Made by a program: the position numbers and the translations under genes. This document shows, one piece after another, positions 44,016-57,965 of a stretch of 64,000 nucleotides of DNA; position 1 is the stretch's first letter; each line of letters begins with the position of its first letter. This DNA is from Coturnix japonica (taxonomy: Eukaryota > Chordata > Aves > Galliformes > Phasianidae). The notes below the pieces were generated by a model that searched no databases, had not been told where the DNA came from, and was given only the letters and a program-made list of their open reading frames with translations. Location: NCBI RefSeq assembly GCF_001577835.2, contig NC_029521.1, forward strand, positions 2,230,786 to 2,294,785. Direction: 5' to 3'.

Positions 44016-47000
44016 GTACGTAGGCAAATAGTTGGTGTCTGAGTATGAAGGAGAAAGAAACCAGGCAAATCTGTATAAAATACTATATGGAGAGAAAATT
44101 CTAGTAGTGTTTCAGGAAGAGAACAGACTCTTCTGTTAGCTTGCAGGAGTGATGATGTACAGACAGAACACACCTGTAGACCATTTCGAGTGAAAACTTG
44201 ATTCAACCGAAGTCAAATGCAAAGCTCAAAACTTCAGCCTTTGTCTGAACAACTAACATTTACTAATGCAACTGCCAAAAGACAGAGAACAGACTTGAAT
44301 CTGATTGGACTCTGGGATACTCTTAAAGGAACATCAAGAGGCTTAAGGTCATCTTGGTGAGCTTACTGAGAACATTGTTCATCGCGCATGGTGTTCAAAT
44401 GGGGTTGCAAACTGAGTCAAGTGGGACTGAGTTATCCCAGAACAGGATGGATGAGCTTGAGTGCTCCAGCAAGAAAAGAGCTGCTTTCTCTTCTATCTCT
44501 GTAATGCTTGGAGACAAGTCAAGCCTTAATTTTTGCACTACCTCCCAAGAAATGAGTAAATGCTATTTTATCTTGACTAGCTTGTCCAAGCTTAAGCTCT
44601 TCACGGTGTTTCTCCTCTGGCCACAAATCCGACACTGCTTACCAGCATTGGGTCAATTTTGACTGAATCTAATAATAGCTAGAGGTGGTGGACAGCATAA
44701 AAGGAAAACCAGGTCGTGTACCTTTAGCTAGCCTGCTAATTCTGAGCTCTGCAGCCATCAGCAGGAAGGACTTTCAAGTGGTGTGTGCAAATACAACTCT
44801 CAAAGATATCTGATCCGTGTGGCAACTATAACTATAGCTTGACACAAAAAGGTCTCATGACCTTTGACTTCGTGTGATACCTGCTAGCCAGCTGTGCTTA
44901 AGAAGAATGTACATTAAGAGCTTACAATATGTTGATTCTCTTCTCATGCTATCCAGGGTTTGTATCCTTTTTTTCCCCCCAAACACTAGAAAATGAATTG
45001 ACTACAACCACAGCATTCATGTAAAACCAGCCTATCTGATATGACTGATACAGATAACAACACCTTTCATCAAAAGATCCCAGTGGTACTATGCATCTTA
45101 TTCACAACAGTTCCCAGCCCTGTAACAAATCCTCGCTTAAATTTATACACAAACAGCTCCACTGAAAGCTAATCAGATGTGTGGGTCCTTTCAGAATCAA
45201 GGACTACTACAGCACCAGAATTATGTTTGTCCCTGCTGGTAACAGAGCTCTCTGCAGAACAAAGCATGACAAGAATCATGGTTAACTGTTTGAACTCCTC
45301 AGGACCATCATCCTGCGCTGGCTGATGATACTCCAAGATGCTTAACAGACAGAAGGCAAGCAGGATTTTATGCATATTGGGGGCTGAATGCTGCTGAAAA
45401 GGTCTGAACTTTTCAATGAGCTTCCTCGACTGGCTAATTAACTCTTTAGCAAACTAAGATGACTGACAAAATAACAATACAGACAAATGAGGCATTAGAG
45501 TGGAAGAAAGAGCTCTTGATGCTCAGACTGACACCATTTTTAAACACAATCCCCAGTGACCTTGGAGACAGAAAACCACACAAAATGCTATCATGAAATT
45601 GTATGGGCGTGCTTTCCCCTAATCTAGCTGGACCTCAGCGTCTGGACTAACTCAGGTGAAGTCATCAGCAACATGAAACCTCTTATTCTTGTAAAGAAAA
45701 ACAACTGCTCATGTAAACATACAAAAAACACAAAATTTTGACTCGCATTCTTACACAGAGTGACAGCCCTGGTTGCCAAGTCACAATCCCATAAAAAAAA
45801 TCTAACATGTGCTGCAAATGTTAAGAATGGTCTAAACCTAATTGCATAGCCTGTCTCATCACACCGTACATTTTAATCTAATCAAGGTCTAGAATCTGCT
45901 ATTGGTCAATATCTGCTATCGGTCAATATCTGCTATAAGAAAGAAAGGACAAATTTCAAACAGTTAACTTCCAGTTTCAGTGGCTCTCTGTGCATGGATT
46001 TAACAACTGAGAAGTCAGAGCCCACCCTACCTGCCATAGTCACTAGGCAGTACAGCCAGGAAGGATGAAAAGCACATTTCAGATCTCTCTCTGTACCTTG
46101 GGAACATTTCAGACCTGTAGTTAGACTCAGATGTGACCCTCTGCCAATATCACACCAAAGCAAAATGTAACCAAGGAACTACATTCTTACTGCTTTAAGC
46201 AATTATGACCCAAAAGCAGTCCTGGCTGCAATTTATTTTGCAGCACCCTTTTTAATAGAGCTTCTGTATGCCCCTTTCTATATGCCTGCCCCTTACAGCA
46301 GCCTGCAAGAAGCAAGGAAATATTCTTGCATTTATTGTAGCACGGTAAACCGAAGGTGAGTCCTTCACAGCATAAATCCCAAGCAGAAAACTTCATGGAA
46401 CAGCATGCTCTTTTGTTCTATTCATGTGAAAGGAGTCTTCTCACCCAACTCATAATTCAGTTCAGATAATGTCTCTTAAATAATACACACTCCCTTCCCA
46501 GAAGGCAGTCATCAGTGTTATCAGGTAGCTGCTTGTTCTTAGCCATTAAAGGAAGCGCAGTTGCATGCTGAGGGCTATAAAGCTCCTGTCTTATGTCCAA
46601 GTGGAATTTAGGGGATCGCAGGCTGGGGGAAGTGGTCAAACCCCCAGTGGTCTTCAGAGGAAACTTTGCAGTGTTTCTCAGGACCCAGGGAAAGAGCCCA
46701 GACTGTGCTGCTTCACAGCATAACCTCACAGAAAGCGAAAAGTGCAAACTCACGGCACTGCCAAATCCCTGTTTACCCAGAACAAGCCTTCTGTAACAAA
46801 CCCAACCTCTACTGTAGGCTCTGTACGCTACAAAAATCCTAAGCCTGTTGATGTGGAAATCTTAAAACAGCATACAATAAAAACTAGTATCAATATTTTC
46901 CTGAAAGTCAAGATCCAGTTCTATGTCACCTAAAATACTTTTAAATACTGGGACAGAAGTAGGGAAAGAATAAATGGAAAAAAGTTCAATCTCACTTGCA

Positions 47001-49645
47001 CTTATCTAGTTACATTTCAGAAAACTTAAACTGTCCAGTTTGATCCTGTTGTGTTTATGAGTCTGTGTTTCCACAGAGTAAAGTCTCTCCTGTCCTTGGA
47101 AGAGATGAAGGCAGTGCTTTCTCTTCATGCAACCAGTGAAGTGAATGCACTCAGAGTACTTAGTGCTCCATTGCAAAGCTACTACCTTTTCTGCCCAGCC
47201 ATGCACATGCCCCCTCCCAGCACCTCAGATGATTACCAGGTTCCTTAGATGATTTCCAGGTTACCTAAGGAAGGTGGGAGAATCCATAGCTGGCAGCTTC
47301 TCACCAGAAAGTCCCCAGCATGGATGGAGGCAGTGCCAAACAACTCTCACAGGCCCACAGGAGAAGTAAATCCTTCCACCTCCATCCCAGTGTCTGAAGG
47401 CTCTTCCCCCCTCTGCAGTCCCCTTCGATACACATGCCCCCTGCCCAGCACTGCCTGTCCTCTCTACTGCTCTGGTGTGGCTCTTTCCATGCAGCCATCA
47501 GTGCCTCCAGAATCCAGAGTGCAATGGGGAATCAGGCCTGTCACATTATGGTTGCTCATCCCACAGTGTCCTATAAATTGTTTTGCATTTAATCATCCAT
47601 ATCCATGCCTTTGTCCCATTTTCAGACTTGAGTCCTTCTGATTCCTTCCATCAAGTCAGTGGGTTCTTTCTTCTTAAATGTACCTTTTAACAAAACCTGT
47701 ATGAAATATGCCCACTTGTGTCAGTGATCTGGAAAACGTGTTCTGTCTTACTAACAGAGAACGTGCATGTTTCAGATTTCCCTTAAGCTTTCCTAATTAT
47801 TTCTGATCTCAATGGTTTTACTTTGTCAGCCCAGCTGATACCAACAAGATGACAGAAGTGATTTGAGGGTGGACTTTGTCTAGGAGGAAACAGAGTAGAA
47901 AACGGACAAGGAAATTATGGTAATTTCTCATTTCATTGTAGAGACAAATCATGGGTATTTGCATATCTGTGAAATAAACAGAGCTATAATCAGGTGACAT
48001 GGCAAGAAATGCTTGAAATACTAGTCAAGACTTAAAACATAAACACTTATTAAGCAAGACATCTTTCCTATGAAGAATGCTCAAAAGAAAGCATCGCACT
48101 GGGCACCTTGCTCAGTGAGTTGAATCTATTCTCACAAATAAAGGCTGAGAAACTGAACATATCAAACCATATGTATGGGCAAGTGTGTGTATACTACAGC
48201 AAATATTTGCACAACCTATTAGTTTGGTTGCAATCCATGTAAATAATAATCTAGCTCCTGCTGAGCCATGGCATGCTGAGAGCTTCTGTCAGCATTTTCC
48301 TCAGCCCCAGTGCTACATCCGTCAGCTGGCCTCACAGTGGAAGGAAGGAGAGGGTAGGAGACATCAAGATACAGCTTGCAATGGTGAAACCGTAGAACTG
48401 AACATCTCTGTTTCAAACTGACCGGTTCATTTAGCAGCTATGACTTGCTGTGACACCTGCTGAAGGGGAGAGGAAGCTCTAGGTACTTCACATTTTAGAA
48501 TGAATCTCTGTTTACCTTCAGCTATGTTTAGTGTCTAGTAGATGCAAATAACATGCTTCTTGGGTGGGATTCAGGATGAAATGCTTTTCGTTGCCCAGAA
48601 ATATCAAAGCACCTTACTGTTCAAATGAACCAACAACTCACACATTGATCAGTTGAAGCCATTTGGAGGAAAGGACCACAAGAAACATTTAACAGCTCTC
48701 TCTGTCCCTCTATAAATTTTTAGAGAAGTGATTGAAAGATACATTTCAGCTGAGAGCTCACAGATACCTCTCAGCTGAGAGGCCAAGGGGAACACAGGTG
48801 GAAAAAGTTTAATTATCTGAATAGCAATTTGGCTCTGGGAGTGTATCACTCTTTCTCATGGTACAACATTCATCTGCTTGGGGTGGCATTGTGCATATGG
48901 CCTATATAGAAACTAGTCTAGAATCCTCTTGATTGAACAGGTACTGTTCTAATACTGCAGGAGCCCAGCTGCAGGAGTGCACAGCCAGCCTCTTCCTCCC
49001 TCCCTCTCACGCACAAACACACACCACACAGACCTGTGTGACCCCTTCACCTCCTCCTGGACTTTTCTATCACATACAGCTCGTTGGATGCCCTAATTGA
49101 GAAGACAGCAGGGTTAGCTCATCCTCTTTCAGATTACTAAGAATCGTCTAGCATGCTGTGGTCAGAAGACAAGTGGAGTAAATCAGAGTAATAGTAAGGA
49201 CAAGTTCCTTGCTCATGCCTTTGCATAATACATCTCCCAGCAGATCCAGACAGTGATTATGCAACCGGAGGAAGTGTGTGTGGGGGCACTCAGAGAATGC
49301 AGCTTCATCTCCTCGCTTCCATCCTGTGTCTGTAATGCATAAATAATGTTAACAGCATCCACACAGATGGACAAGGTGCCTGTTGAAATAAAGACTCCGC
49401 AGCAGGCTTGAGGGTGCTACTTATATGCAACAAAAACTCCTTGCTAGGTAAGAAGAGCTGGGTACTTTTAAGTGTCCCTTTAGGCAGGCGGCCTTCAGAT
49501 TGACTCAAGAATGATTATGAATAGGAGGTGGCAGCTGCTTGACATGTAACTGCTCCATACGGCACACTGACATCTTCAATATGCCAGGAACTTCAGAACC
49601 GTGACAGATGCGATGAGCAGGAGACTCAGTGTACAATGGGGTAGT
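44016..49645. other. gene-poor intergenic stretch
   Basis: No exon, RNA gene or repeat family recognised except the short 17-bp tandem repeat at 45894-45937. The 130-codon frame at 47249-47641 is proline- and serine-rich by composition only. Confidence 0.4.
45894..45937 (+). repeat. 17-bp tandem repeat, 2.6 copies
   Basis: Units 45894-45910 (atctgctattggtcaat), 45911-45927 (one T-to-C change) and a partial third. Confidence 0.9.
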
Positions 49646-50689
49646 TAACACAGAATCCCTTGTCAGTGGGACCTACATCATTGTAATGATAGATGTTAAC
49701 ATGCTTAGGAAAAATAAGCAAGAGATCAAAATTAATTTGTGATGCATTCAGTTTCTCCTATACTCATCCACTCACATTCTTCCTCCTGCTCTTTGTACAT
49801 GCTCTGGCCTGACTGCACAGCTCAACAAGGCAGCTTTCAAACATGCTGACCTCATTTGATTGCCCACAGGGAGTGAGTGGTTTCTGACTTGTAAGAAAAC
49901 TCTCCTTTGCATTGGTGCCTTATAATTAGGGCCATTCACTTGCAGCATAATGCAGTAAGCATATTGTGCTTTATCATCCAGACAATAGTAGAGAATGAAG
50001 AAAAAAAACATCTGCGGAGGACCTAAAGCACAGTTGGGAGACAAGGAAGTACTGCTGCTCTTCAAGGATAAAATCACACACGGAGGGATGGCTGATTACA
50101 CTGCAATTCATCCCAAATATCTTTTAAAAACGAAACAATGCACTACTTGTTAAAATTCCCCGACTGCATCCTTTGCGATCCTGCATGCAAAAGCACTCTG
50201 TTCTGTAGTGTGACGGCAGTCAGTTTAGGGGTTCTAAGATCTAAGATAGACCCACAGTCACTGCTGACACTTCAAGCTGGTGGGGGGGACATACACCGTT
50301 CTCAATGTTACTCTTCTAATGTTAAAACTGCTGGGTTTTAATGTGAGTCTGAGACATTTTACCACCTTCCACCAGTGTTTCTAAATGTTCCCTGGAAAGT
50401 TGTTTTGCAAAGCAAGCTCTGTGCAATTTTATGTGAAAACACTGAAAATGTTACAAAATATCAGTCTGCATTGCCACTAGAAAAAGAACAGGGAAAAAAA
50501 AAAAGGTCTATAAAATATGAAGCGTTTTACTAACATCTGTCCTCAGAATCTCCTAAATAAAAATGTGTCATTTAGCATATCGTCACTTTGTGTTGGTGCA
50601 CAATTAATGTCATGAACTAGAGAAGCAATCCGTAACATTTGAGAAACATCTCAAGGTAAGAATGTGCATTCTCAAGCGAATTTTACAAA

Positions 50690-50770
50690 ACAAACAAAAG
50701 AACAACCAAACCAAAACCCAAAAACAGACAAACAACCAGCCCCCAAAAGCACCAACAAAACCCCCACCAA
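50690..50770 (+). repeat. A/C-rich low-complexity stretch
   Basis: CAAA/CCAAA-rich stretch, present identically at 59799-59879 in the second copy. Confidence 0.8.
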
Positions 50771-51325
50771 ACTCCCATAGTTTCCCTTCTACTTCTCCAA
50801 AACTGGTGTTTCGACTGCCAGTGTTTCATGCACTGGAAATTCTTCGCATTGGCTGCCTTTCCTAACACAAAAACAAAAGACTAAGGAAGTTAAGAAAGCA
50901 GCACAACTTCTCATTTTTACTTTACTTTTAAAGATGCGCTCGGTCCTGTATCCTTAATAACAAACTCCTAAAGGACAATTGCCAAGGGCTTTTTATACAA
51001 TCATTCACAAAATTACATGGGGACAAAAAACAATATACAGAGCAGCTTGATTTGGTTTGTGACTCAAGCATTTTCTGAAACAGCTTTATAAAAGATGTCT
51101 TGAAAGCTGGATATCCATGCTTTGGCACTGCCACCAGGGCTGCAGCGTATCATGACTGGCATGTGTGATCCAGTAATTGGCTGTCCAAAACCATGTTGCC
51201 TATAGTAAGTGTGAAAGGGTGAACTAAACCCTTTTCTGTCCCTTAAGGTTAGAGCTAGGCACTACATAATCATTTCAGATTACCGAAATGCAATCAAAGT
51301 GGAATGTGACAAGTCCAGGATTCCC

Positions 51326-51815
51326 TGCAGAATCATAAGAAAGCCTTCTTAAGTTGGAGAGGATCTTAATGATCACCCACTCCCAACCTCCATGCAGTGG
51401 GCAGGGCTGCCACCCAGGGCCCATCCAGCCTGGCCTTGAATGGCTCCAGGGATGGGGCAAGCACAGCTTCTTTGGGCAGCAGTGCCAGTGCCTCACCAAA
51501 TTCTGAGTAAAGATTTTCTGCCTAACTTCTAACCTTAATCTCCTCTGTTAGTTTAAAGCCACCCCCCTTGTCTCATTAGACTGTGTAAAAAGTTGGTCCC
51601 CCCCTAAGTTTACTTCAAGTACTGGATGGGCACAGTGAGGTCTCCCCAGAGCCTTCCCTCCTCCAGGCTAAACAAGCCCATCTCCCTCAGCCTCTCTTCG
51701 TAGGAGAAGTTCTCCAGCCCTCAGAGCATCCTTGTGGCCCTCTGCTGGACCCGTTCCAACAGCTCTGCATCTTTCTGGTGCCCCAGGCTTGGACACAGGA
51801 GTCTGTGTGAGGAAC
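51326..51815 (-). mobile_element. CR1 LINE 3' fragment (copy 1 of duplication)
   Basis: Plus-strand blocks 'cccatccagcctggccttga', 'ctccagggatggggca', 'caggctaaacaagcccatct' and 'ctctgctggacccgttccaa' are the reversed CR1 3' region. Between 51499 and 51694 it differs at roughly two dozen places from the copy at 60435-60923. Confidence 0.88.
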
Positions 51816-54327
51816 AGCATTGCTCAGCCTCCACAGGAGCACGGAGCTGAGGGCGGCTGTGCCCTTTGCAGGCTGGAACTGAACTTCCAGGGACTGGCTC
51901 TTTGGCTCCTTGATGGGCTCTCATTTCCCAAATGGAGCAGCTCTGCTGCAGCACAGCTTTTGCACCTCAACCAGCGGTGTGGAAATGGGGCTGTGGAAAT
52001 AAAGCCATCCCTAAGAGCAGGTACCAGCCTGAGTCTGAGGGGCCCTCGCCAAAATGCATTTTCAGAGCAGGCACAGCACATCTATTATTGAAAACTGTTG
52101 TTTCTGTATGAGGTGCCAAATTGGAAGAAATGCAGATTTAAAATGTAGAAGTGATTGCTAGGGAGCTGGCCAAGGAACTAGAGGGGAAGGAACTAATAGC
52201 ATTATTTCTTTTTTAAAAAAAATAAATCTTGGACTAGTTTTCTTTTTTATGGCAATCTTAAATAATTTACCTGTCTTTCTAGGTCAGAAAATGGGAGTAA
52301 ATTTTAGATGTGATGCTTTCTTGTAATCCGGAGGTACAAAATGGGCTCTCACAGCACGCTGCAATATTTCACAGTGCCGCGCTGGCACAAAGAGATGTGT
52401 TTTGGGGTCCTTTGTGGCTCAGGTGCTGCTGTTGTGCCTGGTGAGATGTTTGTATCTGCTGAGAAAGGGAAAATAACAGAGCATAAAAATAATATCGGAG
52501 TGAAAGTAAGTAACACAGCCTCTATTTCAGGGACATTAGAGATAACTCCCTAGGGAAAGCCAGGCTGATTTTTCATCCTGTTTGGAGCCTGTCATCTTTT
52601 TCAAAGCCTCTGTTCGTCCACAGAGCTTATTTGAAGGAGCAGGCACTATGGCTGTCAGAGAGCTCTGCAGAAAATTCTGACCCACTGCTATGAGGGGAAA
52701 AAAAATGTAGCTGTTATTAAAAACATCGCTGCTGTTTTAAAACGGGAACCATCTCAGATTACTCCTAAGAAGCCACCTGCATAACATGAAAAGAATTTTC
52801 TAAAAGAAACGTCACCTGCTGCCTTCTGCCCTTTGTTTTTCTCATTATTCCTCCCATCTGTACAAAGAGAAGTAAAAGCAGGCAGAGTTTTCCACCTCAC
52901 GAGGAAGTAACTTGTAGCTCAGCCTCCAAGAGCTGCTAACGCTTTTGTACTTAGGATGACTACAGCCAGAAATCATTCTCATGCATGTGCATTAGATTGG
53001 CCAGATGTGGTCTAAATCCAGAACGATTAAGACCCTGAATAATTAAGGACAGTTGTGTGCAGGTTCAGCCTCTAAGCAGGATCTGTGAGAGCAGAAGTTG
53101 CATTGATGACACGCTGCTGGTCGATCAGGAATATTAGGAGATTTCTGCAACACGACACACACAACCAGTGGTGCCACTGTGTCCACAGTTCAGGTATGCG
53201 AGTACTTTGCCACAAAACTCACCTCCACGCTCCGAAAATTCCTTGTACTGCTTTCCCAAAAGAGTATCCCGACACAGATTTCACCACAGAACAGCCATAT
53301 TTTGAGCAAAATACAGAGTGCACTGCAGCTTCTTTCTGTCTCTCCACAATGGATCCATGGAAGTAAGAGAATTCCTGGCTCAGGCATAAAATCTCTCTTG
53401 GACCCATTAGCAGCAAAGCACGAAAAGTTTACCAAAAGGAAAATATTAGGCTAAAGCGATAGAAGACAATGAATCCAACTTGAGTTTCAGTTTACTAAGT
53501 GAGTGCTGCGATGACACTGCAGTGGTATGACCTTAGGTGAGGATCTTGAGCAGAAATTTAACATGAGGAGCTAATTGTCAATGGAAGAAACAACCACTGT
53601 TTGCAAAAGTGCTTCAAGAAAGCTGTCACCGAGGCCATCAGTGTTTGCCCTCGCCATAGAAGAGTTTATAGTGCTTGAGGTTAAGTAGCAACAGACAGGA
53701 TCAGAAATATTTCTTTTAACAAATGTTACATCCATTTAGTTTCTGGCCAGTAAGTACAAACCCTCCAGAAATGTACAGCAAACTCTTTCACCTGTCAGTT
53801 GGCTTTAAATAATTGTAAAACCCGTAAGGGTAATGAGTCCGTACAGCACTCCAATTATTAAGTGAAATAGTTGTAACTTAAAAGGCTGCCTGGCATCCTG
53901 TTTCCATGGCTGTGTGACTTACATGATTCCCACAAATTCGATGGAAAGAATTAAAACGGACACATAAAACCCCCAGTGAAGCGCTGGCTGAAACCCAAAC
54001 AGTTATGAATGGTATGGCCTGAAGTTTGTTCACCCAGTTACACTTTGGAGTTTTGACACACGAGCAGCAGAGCTGAAGAACACGAGCCAGAAATGTTGGC
54101 GCTGCTGTGGCAGTTTGCCCTTTCTCCCCAGCTGCTCAAGCTCTGCACGCCTTGATGCAGGCTGGGAAGAGCAGCTTTGCCTCCCTGTGCACCTTGAAGA
54201 GATGGACAAGTGAAGTGTTACAGATTCCACAAGAAAAGCAACTGCTCAGTCAGCCTGTGGGGTTTCTTTCTTTCTTTTCTTAAAGCCTTCCTTGTAGGAT
54301 GAAATTGGTGAGAATGGCTGAAGATCA

Positions 54328-54348
54328 TAAATAAATAAATAAATAAAT
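54328..54348 (+). repeat. AAAT microsatellite
   Basis: About five ATAA/AAAT units; the second copy has the same number near 63436-63456. Confidence 0.9.
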
Positions 54349-54892
54349 GTCAGATAGATCAAGCTTTAGCTGTGGTCCTATTTATGTAACAAATCAGAGG
54401 CAAACCACTGTTAATATGCTACAGAGGCAGAGAAATTTTTGCTAATCCATTACCAGGGGACAAGCTGCTATTCTGGCACAGTGAGGGCTCACATCAAATT
54501 CTCTGGCAACCTTTTTTGCTCGGATCTCTCACATCCCTTGTTCTTCCCTTCCTGAGACAGGCACTCATCGCTGATAACTCTCACAGATGTTTGGCACACC
54601 AGAAAAACGTGTGGCCTACTTTTCTTTCTCAAGCACGGAGCTGCTGCACAGGACTCTGCCCTCACAGCTGATCAGTGTGTGCAGCTTGGTTTTGCCACAG
54701 CCAGAAATGGAGGCAGGGAGAAGCTTTTCCCTGCCAGGCTGCTTGGGTGAGGACAATCAGAGCTACACTGTCGGCAGGAGCTGGTACGTATTTCTAGGTT
54801 TACCTCAATGGGCTTCCCAGGCTCTCTTGTCTGGTCTTGCTATATACACGGCTACTGTGGTAGTTGCCTTGCCTTGTCCTGTTTAAGAAGGC

Positions 54893-56399
54893 AATGCCAA
54901 TGCAGGTTCACAGCCCAGAACCAACACTCAAGTGGGAAAAAGGCAAAACCCTACAAGTTTCTAACAGTGGATTAATACCTCTGTACAGAAACATCAGCAT
55001 TCCTTCCTTGAGGAAACCAAGCCAAACTGAAGAACTCCTCCCTTTAAAAACATCACATGGAAATGCTTTGCATAAATTCATAAGGCGCCACAATTCCAGG
55101 CACAGCATTAACTTTCACTGTGAGCTAAGCAGCTCTGGAGAACACATGCAGTTGTACTGTGATTCACAGATCTCTATTTACACATGAGCTGCCTAAGGGC
55201 ACTGAGCCTCTTCCTTATAACAGCTGGCTACTTCCTCTGTGCCTTTCTAATCAGATCAGCAAAAAGAAGCAGCCACACAGCTTTCAGTTTGGCAGACCTT
55301 CATAATGTTTCCATTTCCATGCTCTGCAGTGTTCCATTTACCTGCGCTGCCCCTGCTGAACTGCACTCCTACATCTGATGTGCAGCTCCACCTCAACAAC
55401 ACAGTGCCAGGGGCGTACTTGTAAAGAGAAGATGGTCACCAGCTTCAAAACAAGTGCCACTCTTCTCCTGTGAAGAACAGTTTGCTCCCCTTCCACTCTT
55501 CCTTCTCTGCCAGGCCTTCTGCTAAACACAATTACATGCGGCATTTGACAACAGAGCTGATAAATTACATGCTGCTCAAACTGAAAATGTGAAAGACAAC
55601 AGGGATGAATATCATTGCATTCATAGATGACACAAACACATTTCATCACTCCCAAGGCTTTCTGTCTGGGCTTGGGCTTGACTTGCGTGATGTGCTTCCT
55701 CGGTGCATCTTAAAACATCTCTAGAGGAAAATGGATTATGCCTAAGAGCTGGCTGACAAAAAAGAGGGAAAAAAAATCACAGAAAACCCTCAAATCCTAA
55801 TGGGATACATTTTTAGGGGCATGAAAACCTCATAGCTGAGAAGCATAAGCTGAAAATTTTTCAGTTTTGCTGAAAGTGGAAATTGTGTCTGGCCTTCAGA
55901 TAACTACAATTTATTCCCATCGGAACAAGGTTTGTGAGCTGCTGGAAATACTCTCTTATGACTTACTTATCTCTAATAATTACAGGTGAACACACCTGTA
56001 ACAAGAGGATTCTTATTGTTGGCTGCCATTTAGCACAGAAGTCAGCCATCTAAAACCTGCAACAGGCCGCTATCTCTTGTAGATACCATCATTTCTGAAG
56101 GAAATAGCAATATGGGCAATCCACAGCCCTTAGTTAAAAACTGTAATGTAGCTCTATTGTCATTGTCCTGTATTAAAACGGTAGTTTTCCCAGAAATCCT
56201 TCCAGTGGAGGAGGGAAGAAAAAAAAAGAGAGATGTCAGTTTAACTATAGTGTTGCTAGTGGGAAACTTCAGAGAGTCCACGTTAGCACAGAGAATGCTC
56301 TGAGATCAATACCCCTAATTCAAACTGAGGGATGCAGAGGGTCTCATCACTGCTTTGAGCTTGCTTCAGAGTTTCACATGTTTCTGTTTGTGTGAACAA
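54893..56399. other. intergenic, no gene recognised
   Basis: No exon, RNA gene or repeat family recognised; the window ends before the second copy could include it. Confidence 0.4.
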
Positions 56400-56500
56400 C
56401 TCTGGCCAGTGCTCTGCAGGTAGGGATAGAACACCACAAGGACTTTAAGGTCCCATCCAACCTAAGCCATTCTGATTTCGGGATTCCATGATTCTTTTTG
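56400..56500 (+). mobile_element. CR1 LINE 3' terminus scrap
   Basis: Sense 'gactttaaggtcccatccaa' and 'ccattctgatttcgggattc' then 'catgattc' is the CR1 3' end with its terminal 8-bp-type repeats. Confidence 0.6.
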
Positions 56501-57549
56501 CTCTAACCTTTCTCCAGCTCCCCAAAGAGAAGTTGCTCTTTCCTATCAGCCATTCACAAGCAGGAAGACAATTGCAACTGCTGGGAAGCCCACTTTTTCT
56601 CTTCAGAGCAGCTTTTCAACATGAGCAGAGCCAAAGCTGCACAGCCAGGGCACTGCTCAGCCTGGCAGTGATTTATGTCATGAAATTTCTAGTGACTGTC
56701 AACTTATCACAGTGAAACTAGGAGACAGAGGGGAATTCTCTGCACCTTGTTAGAGAGCTCAGAGAAACTGGATTTAAAACCAAAGGCAAGCCAAGTGATT
56801 CCTCCCTCTGTGACTCATCTGACAACTGAATAGTGTAAGGTCAGGAAAAGCCAATCTTTGGCTGCCTAGAGGCAACTGGTTGCTTTCTATTAGCGCATCA
56901 TCTTGTATCGAGTCCTATGCAAGTTGGAAAGAGACAGAAGAAGATTCCAGATATCCCAAAGAAAAAAAAAATGGAAGCACTGAAAAATAATTATATACCT
57001 TTACTAGCCATGTGCTGATCCAAACAAAACCTTATTAACATATTCAAGAGTGAAAAATGTGTTATACATATCATTTATTTATCACATGGAAAGTACCATG
57101 AGCTTTATTTATGGCACAAAGTCTTTAGTTTTGAATATTCTTAGTATTAGGGACAGAGCTGAGCTGCATAATAAGTCATTAAAAGCAGACTTTTTGCCAG
57201 ATGACATCTCTTCTTACGGATTGAAATTAAAATGTTGAAAATAGAGAGCATCAATAATTTTGAAGGTTATATCCTAAGGGCTTGTTAACAGTATGTAAAT
57301 AGAGAAATAATGTCATAATGTAGATAAAAAACTCCCACATTCCTCATGAAAAAAAGAAGCTTGCAATTGCAAACATGGCGTGCATGTGTGTGTTTGTTCA
57401 TTACAACTTAATTAACACAGCACAATATTAAGGACCAACAGTGATACTGGGTATGAGCTGACACTAGTTTGCGGGTGACATCTGTACTTACACGCATCAA
57501 GAGTAGTTGTCAATATAATAAATGCTGAAATAAAGACTGCTGAAATACT

Positions 57550-57625
57550 TGACATGGTTTAGTGGGCATGGTGGTGATGGGCTGATGATCTTCTCTAACC
57601 TTAAAACTTCTCTGATTCTATTCTG
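57550..57625 (+). mobile_element. CR1 LINE 3' terminus scrap
   Basis: 'gatgggctgatgatcttctc' then 'taaccttaaaacttctctga' and 'ttctattct' is a diverged sense CR1 3' end, immediately followed by another CR1 piece. Confidence 0.6.
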
Positions 57626-57649
57626 GAACTGAAGGGTACTGAATAGTTT

Positions 57650-57965
57650 AAGAATGTGCAGAGGCGAGCAATGAAGCTGTTGGAGGGACTAGAAAGACTT
57701 AATGAGAGTGGCTAAGGAAACTGAGGTTGTTTTGCATGAGGAAGAGGAGGCTGAGGGTAGATCTCATAGCTCTCTCAACTACAAAGTGTCCATCTCTCTT
57801 CTCAGCTGATAGGTGATAAGGCACAAGGAAACAGCCTCACGGTGTATCCAGGGAAGTTTAGATTGGATACCTGGGTGGTGGAGTCCCTAACCCTGAAGTA
57901 TTTAAGAATCATGTGGAGGAAGCGCTAAGGGACATGGGTTAGCAATGGGTCTCAGGTCTTGAAGG
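57650..57965 (+). mobile_element. CR1 LINE fragment, ORF2 C-terminal end
   Basis: Sense translation contains RRATKLLEGLERL, then a KFRLDTWVVESL block and LRIMWRKR-type residues, corresponding to the last part of CR1 ORF2. It lies head-to-tail after the scrap at 57550-57625, so two insertions are involved. Confidence 0.7.

Larger units (their letters stand above)
49646..54892 (+). repeat. direct duplication, copy 1
   Basis: This segment recurs at 58779-64000 with an offset of 9133, then 9109 after a 24-bp indel, then 9108 after a 1-bp indel in a CR1. Apart from these and a cluster of differences in the CR1 the lines I compared are identical. The unit's left edge is set only by the gap, and its right edge by the window end. 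Confidence 0.97.

Noticed and set aside
45894-45937. Short-period repeat as a CRISPR-like array
   Set aside because: Only 2.6 units without spacers in vertebrate DNA; simple tandem duplication.
47249-47641. 130-codon proline/serine-rich plus-strand frame
   Set aside because: Composition-driven; antisense also open; no upstream promoter or conserved motif seen.
50690-50770. Lysine/threonine/proline-rich peptide from the A/C-rich stretch
   Set aside because: Low-complexity DNA translated by chance; the antisense frame is equally open.
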